Source: Mesorhizobium loti
GTDB taxonomy: Bacteria > Pseudomonadota > Alphaproteobacteria > Rhizobiales > Rhizobiaceae
Assembly (NCBI RefSeq): GCF_002858745.1
Contig: NZ_PJRO01000003.1
Span: 124,001-188,000, forward strand
DNA length: 64,000 bases
Direction of reading: 5' to 3'
The notes beneath the pieces were generated by a model, which was not told the origin of the DNA, searched no databases, and was given only the letters and a program-made list of their open reading frames with translations. Position numbers and translations under genes: made by a program. This document shows positions 48,963 to 57,494 of the stretch, in pieces (position 1 is the stretch's first letter; each line of letters starts with the position of its first letter).

Positions 48963-51076
48963 CAGAACCGATACCGCATGCTGCCGAACACCGAACGGCC
49001 CTCGTCGCGATAGCAGTTGCCGGCCTGGCAGATGGTGCCCTGCTTGTTGAACAGGTTCTTGGCGTTCACCTGCAGTGTCAGGCCCTGCATATCCGGGTTG
49101 CGATAGCCGAAGTCATACGACAGCGCAGCATCGACATAGGTACGCGCGGCATTCCTGAAACTGTTCGTGTCGTCGCCAAAGCTCTCGCTAGAATAGCGGA
49201 TGCCAGCGCCGAGACCGAGCCCGGCCAAGGCATCCGCCTCGAATTTATAGTGGCCCCAGAGTGCCAGCACGTCGTTCGGCGTCGCCGACAGCTCCTTGCC
49301 GATCGTTCCGGTGGCACCCTTTTCGATCTTCATGCGCAGATGAGTGTAGGAAGCGATCAGGCCAAAGCCGTTGTCGAAGGAAGCGTTCGCTTCCAGCTCG
49401 ATGCCGCGCGAATTGAGATCCAGCTGGCGCTGACGCTGATTGCCCTGCTCGTCGAAGGTTCCGTCATAGACGAGACCGTCCGTCTGGCTGATGTCGAAAT
49501 AGGCGGCGCTGAGCACGGCGTTGGTATCGGGAATCTCATATTTGACACCGACTTCCATCTGCTCGGCCGTGGTCGCGCGCGCCACGCGGCGGATGTTGCT
49601 CACAGGATCGTAGACATAGCCCATATTGGGCGAAAACGAGGTCGAGTAGTTGGCGTAGGGGATGATGCCCCAATCGGTGCGATAGGAAAGACCGAGCCGC
49701 CAGGAGAAATCGCGGTCGCTCTGCTTCGCCTTGTTGTATTCGGCATCGGTGGAGGCGGTATCGCCCCAGTCATAGCGGCCTGAGGCGAACAAGGTGAAAT
49801 TGTTCCATTCCATCTGGTCATGCAGATAGGCGCCGGTCTGATTGAGCTCCTGTCCGCGCGTGAACGGAACCGGCTGCGCCGCGACGTCAGCAGCCGAGAC
49901 GTAGGAAATCGCGCTATGCGAGCCATAGCTCGCCCAGCTGTAGTCGAGGCCGGCAACGGCGGTGTGTTTGACAGACCCGGTGTCGAACGTGAACTGCGCC
50001 ATGTTGTCGACGACGAAGTTCTTCATGTCCTCACGGTAGTGACCCCAATAGCGCTGCAGCGGCTGGTTCGGCGCCGGCGCGTAGTGGAGGCTGTATTCCA
50101 TGTCGGAATCGACGACGTTGTAGCGAAGGTTCTGCCGCACCGTCAGCAGATCGTTGAAGCGGTGCTCGAACTCGTAGCCGACACGTCCCTGGTCCTGGCG
50201 GAAGTCGTTCCAGGCAGGGTCGCCTTCGTAGAGGTCGGAGCGCACGCCGTAGGATGGGTTGTAGAAGGAGGCCGTTCCTCCGGTGACCGATCGCGACAGT
50301 TCCCCGAGGATGGTTAGCTTGGTGTCTTCGTCCGGCTTGAAGGTAAAAGCCGGGGCGAAATAGGCCTTGTCGTCCGGATAGCCCGGCAACTCCGTTTCGC
50401 TTTTGCGGGCAAGACCGGTGAAGCGGTAGAGCAGGCTCTTGTCCTCGTTGGCCGGGCCGGTGATGTCGAATGCACCCTGGTAGCGGTTGTATTCGCCGCC
50501 GAGCACTTCGATCTCGCGGAAGTTCTCGTCCTTGGGGCGCTTGGTGATGACATTGACGATGCCACCCGGACCGCTGACGCCATAAAGCGACGAAGCGGGC
50601 CCCTTCAGGATGGTGACACCCTCGATGCCGTAAGGCTCGGTCTTGAACCAGGCCGACGGGCCGTTGTACTGGCGCAGCCCGTCGCGAAACATGCCGTTGT
50701 AGTAGGCCTGGAAGCCACGCAGGAAAAAGGCGTCATAGCGACTGTCGAAGCCATAGGCGTTCGGGTTGGCGCTGGCGGTGTAATTGAGCGCCTCGTTGAG
50801 CGAACGCGGCTTCTGATCCTCGATCTGGTCCTGCGTGATGACGGCGATCGCCTGCGGAATCAGCACGATCGGCGTGTCGACCTTGGTGCCATCACGGTCC
50901 TGTTTGGCGACATAGCCATTCTGCTTCAGCGTGTCGCCGCTCTCGGATTCGAGGGTGATTTTCTCAAGCAGGGTGGCATTGCCGTCCTGGGCTTTAGCAG
51001 CCGACACCGCAACGAGCGACAGCGCGCTTCCAAGCGCCAAAATCTCGAGCCGGCGAACCAATGACTGCAACCCCAT
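48962..51076 (-). CDS. TonB-dependent siderophore receptor
   Basis: The 704-residue outer-membrane receptor has a signal peptide (cleavage near AKA/QD). A plug domain runs over about residues 60-170 (TPIVLIPQAIAVITQDQIED, LKGPASSLYGVSGPGGIVNV) and a 22-strand barrel ends GSMRYRF. No N-terminal STN signalling domain is present. The C-terminal Cys pair (TICQAGNCYRDEGR) is typical of FoxA/FpvA-type hydroxamate receptors; the actual siderophore is not known. AGGAG fixes the ATG start, and an upstream in-frame ATG lies beyond the iron box. Confidence 0.93.
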   Translation of the reverse strand: MGLQSLVRRLEILALGSALSLVAVSAAKAQDGNATLLEKITLESESGDTLKQNGYVAKQDRDGTKVDTPIVLIPQAIAVITQDQIEDQKPRSLNEALNYTASANPNAYGFDSRYDAFFLRGFQAYYNGMFRDGLRQYNGPSAWFKTEPYGIEGVTILKGPASSLYGVSGPGGIVNVITKRPKDENFREIEVLGGEYNRYQGAFDITGPANEDKSLLYRFTGLARKSETELPGYPDDKAYFAPAFTFKPDEDTKLTILGELSRSVTGGTASFYNPSYGVRSDLYEGDPAWNDFRQDQGRVGYEFEHRFNDLLTVRQNLRYNVVDSDMEYSLHYAPAPNQPLQRYWGHYREDMKNFVVDNMAQFTFDTGSVKHTAVAGLDYSWASYGSHSAISYVSAADVAAQPVPFTRGQELNQTGAYLHDQMEWNNFTLFASGRYDWGDTASTDAEYNKAKQSDRDFSWRLGLSYRTDWGIIPYANYSTSFSPNMGYVYDPVSNIRRVARATTAEQMEVGVKYEIPDTNAVLSAAYFDISQTDGLVYDGTFDEQGNQRQRQLDLNSRGIELEANASFDNGFGLIASYTHLRMKIEKGATGTIGKELSATPNDVLALWGHYKFEADALAGLGLGAGIRYSSESFGDDTNSFRNAARTYVDAALSYDFGYRNPDMQGLTLQVNAKNLFNKQGTICQAGNCYRDEGRSVFGSMRYRF

Positions 51077-51117
51077 GCTTGTCTCCTTTTTTCGAGTGCA
51101 GTCCCGCCTCACAAATA

Positions 51118-51132
51118 TGACCATTTGAGTCA
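51118..51132 (-). promoter_or_regulatory. Iron-box candidate (TGA-N9-TCA) upstream of the receptor gene
   Basis: TGA-CCATTTGAG-TCA lies 42 bases before the receptor ATG (minus strand reads TGACTCAAATGGTCA). It fits repression of the receptor-rhtX pair in iron-replete cells. Confidence 0.6.
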
Positions 51133-51298
51133 AGTATATTCGAGCCATTTTTGCGATCGCATCCTCATCGTGTGGCGATAGCGCCACGACCGACACCGTG
51201 ACACGGCTTTTCGTGATGCCGCCTCGCCTTTGCCGTGTTTGCTGCTATGATTTTGAATCGTGAGGCCGCGCCATTCAGGCCGGCTTTCCGGAGAGCCG

Positions 51299-53881
51299 AT
51301 GACAGAGCGACCCACATCCGGCACCGAACGCAGCCTGGCGGCGCGGCTGGCCGTCAGCAGGCTGGCGACGCGTGCCGTCATGGTCGTGGAACGCATCTGG
51401 CCGCTGATCCTGCCTGTCCTGCTCGTTACCGCACTGTTCCTGTCCGCGGCCTGGCTTGGCCTGTTCACGCGCCTGCCGGATATGGCGCGTTTTGGCTTGG
51501 TCGCCCTGTTCGGAATCGCAGCGCTTGCTGCGCTTTATCCATTGCGTTTCTTCAGGCTGCCGACAGCGCCCGAGATTGACACCCGCATCGAGGCCGCCAA
51601 TGCCTTGCTGCACAGTCCTCTGCGGGCGCAGACGGATCGTCCTGGCGGTAAAGCAGGTGATTTTGCGCAGGCGCTGTGGCGTGAGCACCAGAAGCGCATG
51701 GCAGCCAGGCTCGGTTCGCTGGGTACCGACCTTCCCTCAACCAACGTCGCGCGACGCGACCCTTGGGCCATTCGCGCGATTGTCGCGCTGTTGCTGGTGG
51801 TTGCGCTAGCCTTTTCCTATGGTCCGCTTGGCGGTCGCGTTGGCGACGCGTTCGTTGCAGCCGGCACGCGTGATGCCATACCGCCGCGCATCGACGCCTG
51901 GGTGACGCCACCTACCTATACCGGCAAGCCACCGCTTTTCCTGAGCGCCGATGCCACACGCAAGGACGCCACCTTCACCGTGCCGCAAGGCAGCGATGTG
52001 ACCGTGCGTATCACCGGCGGCGCGAATGACGAGACGGTCGTCTACACCGAGGCAAGCGGCAACAGCCGTGAGATCAAGCCCGATGCGCCGGCCGCGTCGA
52101 ACACGACGAATGCCGACAAGCCGGTAGTTGCCGGCGTTCCGCGTCAATTCAACGACAAGCTCATCACCAACGGCGCGCTTGTCCTGAAATCCGGCAATGA
52201 CGAACTAGGCCGTTGGGCCTTCGCCGTGACACCGGATACTGCGCCGCAGATCCGCTTCGCCGGCGAGCCGCGGCGCGCTGCGAACGGCACGGCGGAAATC
52301 AACTACCAGATCGACGACGACTATGGTCCGGCGAAGGCGTTTGCAGAGTTCAAGCTGGCCGAGCAGCAGCGGCCCGATGCACGCCCGCTCTACGGCGCGC
52401 CAGAGATGCCGCTGGCGCTGCCCAGGCGCGGCACCAAGAACAATGCCGCCCGCACCACCAAGGATCTGACCGAACACGTCTGGGCTGGTACCGGCGTGAA
52501 AGTAACGCTGGAGGCAACAGATGGTGCCGGCCAGATTGCACGCAGCGAAACCAAGACCTGGACGCTTCCAGAGCGACCTTTCGCCAATCCGCTGGCGCGC
52601 GCCGTCATCGAGCAGCGTCGGCTGCTTGCGCTCGATGCCAACGCGAGGCCGAGTGTGCTCGATCTGATGGATGCAATCACGCTCCGGCCCGAGGACACGT
52701 TCGATTCGATGTCGAACTACCTTGGACTGATGAGCGCGCGCAGCCGCCTGAAGCTCGCCGGCACCGATGACGAGTTGCGTGGCGTCGTCTCCTATCTGTG
52801 GGACCTGGCGCTTGGCATCGAAAATGGCAGCCTGTCGAACGCCGAGAAGCGGTTGCGTCAGGCGCAGCAAGCCCTGCAGGACGCACTGCAGAATGGCGCC
52901 AGCGACGAGGAAATCGACAAGCTCATGAAGGAGCTACGCCAGGCGATGGCCGATTTCATGCGTGAATTCGCGCAGCGCAACCCGCAGGGCAAGGAGCAGC
53001 CGCTGCCGGACGACGCACGCGTCCTCAGCGAAAACGACCTCAAGCGCATGATGGACCAGATCGAGGATCTGGCGAAATCGGGAGATCGCGACAAGGCGCA
53101 GCAATTGCTCTCCGAACTGCAGGACATGATGAACAATCTGCGCACGGCCCGCCGCCAGGGCCAGAACCAGCAGAACAGCGAGATGCGCCAGCAAATGGAT
53201 AAGCTTGGCGAGATCATGCGCCGCCAGCAGGAGATGATGAACGAGACCTACCGCACCGACCGCCAGCAACGTCGCCAGAACGGAGAGGAAGGATCGGATC
53301 AGGACATGCCCGGCCAGCAGGGCGAGCGGCGGCCTGACAGCAATGAAGGCCAGCAGAATGGCGCCGGGGGCGACAAGCCGATGACCCCTGAAGAGTTCGC
53401 CGAGGCATTGAAGCAGTTGCAGGAAGGCCAGGGCAAGCTGAAGAGCGACCTGGAGAAGCTGAAGAAAGGCCTGGAAGGCATGGGCCTCGAGCCGAACGAA
53501 GGCTTCGGCGAGGCCGGTCGTTCCATGGGTGACGCGGAACAGTCCTTGGGTGGCGGCGAAAGCGGCGCCGCCGTCGGCCAGCAAGGCCGCGCGCTGGAAG
53601 CGCTGCGGCGCGGTGCCAAGGACATGATGCAGCAATTGCAGGCGATGCAAGGCGATGACGGCAACGCCCAGGGCAGTCGCGACCGCAGCGGTGGTCGCGA
53701 TCCTTTGGACAGACCGGCGCGGTCCAACGGTCCCGACGAAAACAGTTCAGTCAAGGTTCCCGACCAGATCGACACGCAGCGTGCCCGCGAGATCCTGGAC
53801 GCGATCCGCAAGCGGCTCGGCAATGCGTTGAGCCCGGAAATCGAGCGCAGCTACCTGGAGCGGTTGCTGAATCTCAAATAG
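51299..53881 (+). CDS. TIGR02302 family membrane protein
   Basis: The 860-residue protein has three N-terminal hydrophobic helices (about 37-57, 63-80, 158-178) and an extracytoplasmic domain with beta-rich segments (PPRIDAWVTPPTYTGKPPLF). A very long Gln/Asp/Arg-rich coiled-coil C-terminal half follows (for example LMKELRQAMADFMREFAQRN, later QLQEGQGKLKSDLEKLKKGL). This matches the TIGR02302/DUF4175 family, which is confined to alphaproteobacteria and has unknown function. GGAG five bases upstream supports the ATG. It is divergent from the receptor operon. Confidence 0.9.
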   Translation: MTERPTSGTERSLAARLAVSRLATRAVMVVERIWPLILPVLLVTALFLSAAWLGLFTRLPDMARFGLVALFGIAALAALYPLRFFRLPTAPEIDTRIEAANALLHSPLRAQTDRPGGKAGDFAQALWREHQKRMAARLGSLGTDLPSTNVARRDPWAIRAIVALLLVVALAFSYGPLGGRVGDAFVAAGTRDAIPPRIDAWVTPPTYTGKPPLFLSADATRKDATFTVPQGSDVTVRITGGANDETVVYTEASGNSREIKPDAPAASNTTNADKPVVAGVPRQFNDKLITNGALVLKSGNDELGRWAFAVTPDTAPQIRFAGEPRRAANGTAEINYQIDDDYGPAKAFAEFKLAEQQRPDARPLYGAPEMPLALPRRGTKNNAARTTKDLTEHVWAGTGVKVTLEATDGAGQIARSETKTWTLPERPFANPLARAVIEQRRLLALDANARPSVLDLMDAITLRPEDTFDSMSNYLGLMSARSRLKLAGTDDELRGVVSYLWDLALGIENGSLSNAEKRLRQAQQALQDALQNGASDEEIDKLMKELRQAMADFMREFAQRNPQGKEQPLPDDARVLSENDLKRMMDQIEDLAKSGDRDKAQQLLSELQDMMNNLRTARRQGQNQQNSEMRQQMDKLGEIMRRQQEMMNETYRTDRQQRRQNGEEGSDQDMPGQQGERRPDSNEGQQNGAGGDKPMTPEEFAEALKQLQEGQGKLKSDLEKLKKGLEGMGLEPNEGFGEAGRSMGDAEQSLGGGESGAAVGQQGRALEALRRGAKDMMQQLQAMQGDDGNAQGSRDRSGGRDPLDRPARSNGPDENSSVKVPDQIDTQRAREILDAIRKRLGNALSPEIERSYLERLLNLK

Positions 53882-53909
53882 TCACAACATCGGCAAGTCG
53901 TCGAGGCAT

Positions 53910-54015
53910 TAGAGCGCCGCGCGTCCTTTCGGACGCGCAAAGGACGCTCTAACACTTTGAATCTGCGCATCGTGCTTTCCGAAAATCGATTCCGATTTTC
54001 GGGCCGATGCGCTAG
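53910..54015 (+). repeat. Palindromic intergenic element, family B
   Basis: A 106-base copy with two perfect stems, GCGCGTCC-TTTC-GGACGCGC and CCGAAAATCG-ATTC-CGATTTTCGG. It is flanked by TAGAGCG/CGCTCTA and ends in GCGCTAG. The CTA is the reverse complement of the plsC stop codon. It closely matches 7621-7727. Confidence 0.9.
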
Positions 54016-54806
54016 CCTTTGGCAGCGACGCCCAGTTCCGCCAGTCGCCTGACTGCTGTCGGCGGCAGCGGCGGCGCGTTATCCGACTTGGCCGCTTCGA
54101 TCAGGAATTCATCGCAAGCCGCTTCCGTTTCGCCAATCAGCCGGCGCATGAACTCTTCCCTGTCCAGCCCCGGTGGTATCGGCGGCAGGAAACGTGCCTT
54201 GATGGTGCCGGGAAAGCGCAGGAACTTGCGGCGCGGCCAGTAGAGGCCCGCGATATGGGCGACAGGCACGACCGGCACGCCGAGCTGCGAATAAAGTTCG
54301 ACGATGCCATATTTGTAGGCGGGTTCGTCACCCGGCGCCCGGCGCGTGCCTTCGGGATAGATGATGAGCTGGCGCGGGTTGCGCGCCAGCTCCGCCTTGG
54401 TGGCGGCAATCACCGCCTTCAGCGCTTTTGAACGGCTGCCGCGGTCGACCGGGATCATGCGCATCTTCATGACATACCAGCCGAAGAAGGGGATCCAGGT
54501 CAGCTCACGCTTCAGGATATAGAGCGGATCCTTGAGATACGGAAAGAAGGCGATGGTATCCCAGAAGGACTGGTGCTTCGGCGCCAGAATGAAGGAACCT
54601 TCAGGCAGGTTTTCCGTGCCGGCGATCTCGCTCTCGGTAGCGCCGATGATCTTGTAAAGCCACATGCTGGTGCGCGACCAGAACTTCGGCACAAACCAGG
54701 CCCGATCGCGCGGCGACAGGAAATAGTAGGGCGTCCACACGATCATCTGAACGATGAGGTTCAGGTAGAAGACGAAGTTGAACGCCAGTGAGCGGATGTA
54801 GAGCAT
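54012..54806 (-). CDS. plsC: 1-Acyl-sn-glycerol-3-phosphate acyltransferase
   Basis: The 264-residue membrane protein has an N-terminal helix (about 8-30) and the acyltransferase motifs HQSFWD (His78, Asp83; the HX4D pair) and IIYPEGTRRAPGD. It esterifies lysophosphatidic acid to phosphatidic acid at the inner membrane. It is followed by the TIGR02302 gene in convergent orientation. In related genomes I expect it next to ydcF-ftsX-ftsE; here a LysR and an FMN-protein gene lie between. Confidence 0.9.
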   Translation of the reverse strand: MLYIRSLAFNFVFYLNLIVQMIVWTPYYFLSPRDRAWFVPKFWSRTSMWLYKIIGATESEIAGTENLPEGSFILAPKHQSFWDTIAFFPYLKDPLYILKRELTWIPFFGWYVMKMRMIPVDRGSRSKALKAVIAATKAELARNPRQLIIYPEGTRRAPGDEPAYKYGIVELYSQLGVPVVPVAHIAGLYWPRRKFLRFPGTIKARFLPPIPPGLDREEFMRRLIGETEAACDEFLIEAAKSDNAPPLPPTAVRRLAELGVAAKG

Positions 54807-54879
54807 GCGGGAAGCCTGATGAGGAAGCGCGTGTTCGTTACACCATGAATGGGCAAAAAGGAATGACGGCGCAGTTTGC

Positions 54880-54970
54880 CAGGCATGATCCCGAACCGAA
54901 GGTCAGCGAAGCAAAAAGTTGCAGACTTTTCGGACGAAGATCATGCGGAAAACAAGGAGATGGAGCCATG
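54880..54970 (+). repeat. Family C palindromic element (partial)
   Basis: GGCATGATCCCGAACCGAAG, then GCAGACTTTTCGGACGAAGA and TCATGC, resemble the family C copy at 62810-62913. GCATGATC and GATCATGC are the inverted ends of one hairpin. It lies at the border between plsC and the LysR gene. Confidence 0.6.
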
Positions 54971-54989
54971 CTTTGTCAGTCGCCGGTTT

Positions 54990-55895
54990 TCAGATGCCAA
55001 GCCCTGCCAGGCGAGCCCTCAGCCGTGGTGCCGCAAAATCCAGGAAGGCGCGCAGCTTGAGTGGCAGCAGGCCGCGTCCGGCGTGGACGAGGCTGACCGG
55101 CCAGGGTTCAGGCTCGAAATCCTCCAGGATCAACTGCAAAGTGCCGGATCGCACTGCGTCCGCGACCTGATAGGACAGCACCCTGGCGATGCCGACGCCA
55201 GCGGTCGCCGCATCGATGGCAGCTTCAGCGGTGTTGATTGTCAGCCTGGACCGCACCGGTACCGCAATCTCCCTTTGCCTCTCTGTGAATGTCCACGCTG
55301 CCGGCAGCGCCAGACGCTCGACGGTCACGCAGTGATGGACAGACAGCTCGTGAGGCGTTTTCGGCACGCCGTGGGCTCCGAGATAGTCCGGACTGGCGCA
55401 GGCCACGCGGCGGATCGAACCCACCCTGATCGCGATCATGCTGGAATCCGGTAACTGTCCGATGCGCACCGCAAGGTCGATATGCTCCTCGACCAGACGC
55501 CGCAGCGTGTCGGACTGCGTCAGTCTGACATCCACTTCCGGATAGGCGGCAAGGAAATCCACCACGACCGGCAACACATGAAGGCGACCGAAGACGATAG
55601 GCGCGGTCACCACCAGTTCACCCCGAGCCTGGCTGTATTCTCCGGCGGCGGTCTGCTCCGCCTCCTCGACCTCCTCAAGGATCCGTCGGCAGGCAGCGAG
55701 GTACGAGCGTCCCGCCTCGGTCAATTCCAGCCGGCGTGTGGAACGAGCGAGAAGCCGCGTCCCAAGATGCTTTTCAAGATCGGAAAGCCTGCGGCTGACC
55801 GTCGCCAGTGGCATGCCGAGGCTGCGTCCAGCCGCCGAGAGGCTGCCGGCTTCGACCACAGTCACGAAAAGCGACATCGAACCAAGGCGATCCAT
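54990..55895 (-). CDS. LysR-family transcriptional regulator
   Basis: The 301-residue protein has the LysR winged helix (MSLFVTVVEAGSLSAAGRSL, MPLATVSRRLSDLEKHLGTR) and an effector domain beginning near residue 90. It belongs to the group that reads 'TVSRRLSDLE' and often controls a neighbouring redox gene. It is divergent from an FMN-binding oxidase-like gene. TTCC-N7-GGAA and TTCCAG-N15-CTGGAA inverted repeats lie between them. I chose the ATG giving MDRLGSMSLF. Confidence 0.9.
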   Translation of the reverse strand: MDRLGSMSLFVTVVEAGSLSAAGRSLGMPLATVSRRLSDLEKHLGTRLLARSTRRLELTEAGRSYLAACRRILEEVEEAEQTAAGEYSQARGELVVTAPIVFGRLHVLPVVVDFLAAYPEVDVRLTQSDTLRRLVEEHIDLAVRIGQLPDSSMIAIRVGSIRRVACASPDYLGAHGVPKTPHELSVHHCVTVERLALPAAWTFTERQREIAVPVRSRLTINTAEAAIDAATAGVGIARVLSYQVADAVRSGTLQLILEDFEPEPWPVSLVHAGRGLLPLKLRAFLDFAAPRLRARLAGLGI

Positions 55896-55900
55896 CACTC

Positions 55901-55949
55901 TTCCAATAATCGGAATAATGCCTTCCAGCAACGCAATCTACTTCTGGAA
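55901..55949. promoter_or_regulatory. Inverted repeats in the LysR/FMN-protein intergene
   Basis: TTCC-AATAATC-GGAA (55901-55915) lies just before the LysR start and contains a T-N11-A frame as LysR sites do. TTCCAG-N15-CTGGAA (55923-55949) follows. Both share TTCC/GGAA half-sites. Confidence 0.55.
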
Positions 55950-56055
55950 TGCGAAAGATACCAGCTTCAGGTGAATTCGCTGCCCGCGGCCCGTCCGGCG
56001 CGCCGCGGCTGCTCGTGCGACTGGCTCTGACAAGAAAATAGACAAGGAGACCGCG

Positions 56056-56670
56056 ATGGCCGCCTCATATGCTTATGCAAGCGATGTCGCCTTCACGCCC
56101 ACGGTGAAAGCGATCCAGTCCCGCAAGGGATCGCGTCAGGCCTATGCCCGCTCGGAGGAACGCGGCTGGAACCAGGACATCACGCCTGATCTTGCCGCCT
56201 TCATCTCGGCGCAGACCAGCATCTTCTTTGCGACCGCCAATGCAGAAGGCCAGCCCTATATCCAGCATCGCGGCGGGCCGGCGGGCTTCCTGCATGTTCT
56301 TGATTCCCGCACCATCGGCTTCGCCGATTTCTCGGGCAACCGGCAGTTCATTTCCCAGGGCAACCTCGCCGACAACGGCAAGGCCTTTCTGTTCCTCATC
56401 GACTACATGTTGCGGCAGCGCATCAAGATCTGGGGCGAAGCACGTGTCGTCGAGAACGATCCCGAACTTCTGACCCGGCTGATGCCTCCGGACTACAAGG
56501 CTCGTCCCGAGCAGGTCATTCTGTTCACTGTTTCGACCTGGGACGCGAATTGCCCGCAACATATTCCCCAGCGTTTCGAGGCTGCCGATGTTGCATCGAT
56601 CCTGGCCGATCGCGATCGGCGTATCGCTGTCCTCGAGGCAGAGATCGCGAAGTTGCGGACAGCTTCCTAA
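56056..56670 (+). CDS. Pyridoxamine 5'-phosphate oxidase family (FMN split-barrel) protein
   Basis: The 204-residue protein has the FMN split-barrel core: SIFFATANAEGQPYIQHRGG, FADFSGNRQFISQGNLADN and FLIDYMLRQRIKIWGEARVV. A C-terminal coiled region carries IPQRFEAADV. It is of the group annotated as general pyridoxamine-phosphate-oxidase-like flavoproteins, not the true PdxH. AAGGAGA lies upstream of the ATG. Control by the divergent LysR protein is likely; the reaction is unknown. Confidence 0.87.
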   Translation: MAASYAYASDVAFTPTVKAIQSRKGSRQAYARSEERGWNQDITPDLAAFISAQTSIFFATANAEGQPYIQHRGGPAGFLHVLDSRTIGFADFSGNRQFISQGNLADNGKAFLFLIDYMLRQRIKIWGEARVVENDPELLTRLMPPDYKARPEQVILFTVSTWDANCPQHIPQRFEAADVASILADRDRRIAVLEAEIAKLRTAS

Positions 56671-56705
56671 AACGCATCGACCGCGTCGGGACGAGCCCTA
56701 TCTGA

Positions 56706-57482
56706 TCAGCCAATGTCGTAGCTGGCGAAGGCAGGTCGAATCGGCAGGATGACGCGGCCGAGTGCCAGCAGATATTTGTTGTATTCCGTGAACAGCACGC
56801 GGAAAGCGCCCGGCTTGATCAGCCAGCCGCCATTGTCGAGATTGCTGTTGACTACCGGATAGGGCACCAGCCTGGCCCCCCGCAGCAGCCGGCCCATCTC
56901 CAGGAGGCTGCGTGGCATATGGTAGTTGTTGGTGACAAGGATGATGCGGTTGTAGCCATGGGTCTCGACCCACTTGGCGCTTTCCTCGGCATTGCCGATC
57001 GTGTCGAGCGCCGCGCGATCGATATCAATGCAGCAGGAAAACAGCTGGGTGTCGCCCCGGGTCGCCCTCTGCAACTGCTTGCGGCTGGCAGTCGGATGCA
57101 CCCCGCTGATCAGCAGCCGTGCACCCTTTCCCGACTCCAGCAGACCAATGGCCGCGTCGAGCCGCGACTGGCCGCCGGTGAGCACGATGATGGCGTCAGC
57201 CGCCTCAGGATCGGCCGGCGTGGCAAGCCGGCTGACATGGCTGGCGAACCAGCCGAAGCCCAGGAGATAGAAGGCGGCCCCAAACAGCACCAGCAGGCCG
57301 ATATTGCGCAAGACACGCCGCAACCGGAACGGGCTGCGCGACACGCTGAGGGTGTCCCGCGCGGCGTCGGCCATGTCGGCAGAATCGCGGCTTTCCATAC
57401 GTCCATGATTAATGCCGAATTGCGGCCTTTGGTAGGAGAAAGCTCCCTCCCGCGAGCTGATTTCAGGGCCGCACTGCGTCAT
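56706..57482 (-). CDS. YdcF family (DUF218) protein
   Basis: The 258-residue protein has one membrane helix (about 58-82) and a DUF218 domain with AIIVLTGGQSRLDAAIGLLE, LLISGVHPTAS and ILVTNNYHMPRSLLEM. DUF218 proteins (ElyC, SanA, YdcF) act in envelope-related processes. AAGAAGG five bases before the ATG supports the long start, 13 bases after the ftsX stop. A shorter start at 57398 lacks a ribosome-binding site. It probably forms an operon with ftsE and ftsX. Confidence 0.87.
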   Translation of the reverse strand: MTQCGPEISSREGAFSYQRPQFGINHGRMESRDSADMADAARDTLSVSRSPFRLRRVLRNIGLLVLFGAAFYLLGFGWFASHVSRLATPADPEAADAIIVLTGGQSRLDAAIGLLESGKGARLLISGVHPTASRKQLQRATRGDTQLFSCCIDIDRAALDTIGNAEESAKWVETHGYNRIILVTNNYHMPRSLLEMGRLLRGARLVPYPVVNSNLDNGGWLIKPGAFRVLFTEYNKYLLALGRVILPIRPAFASYDIG

Positions 57483-57494
57483 CGCCGCCTTCTT

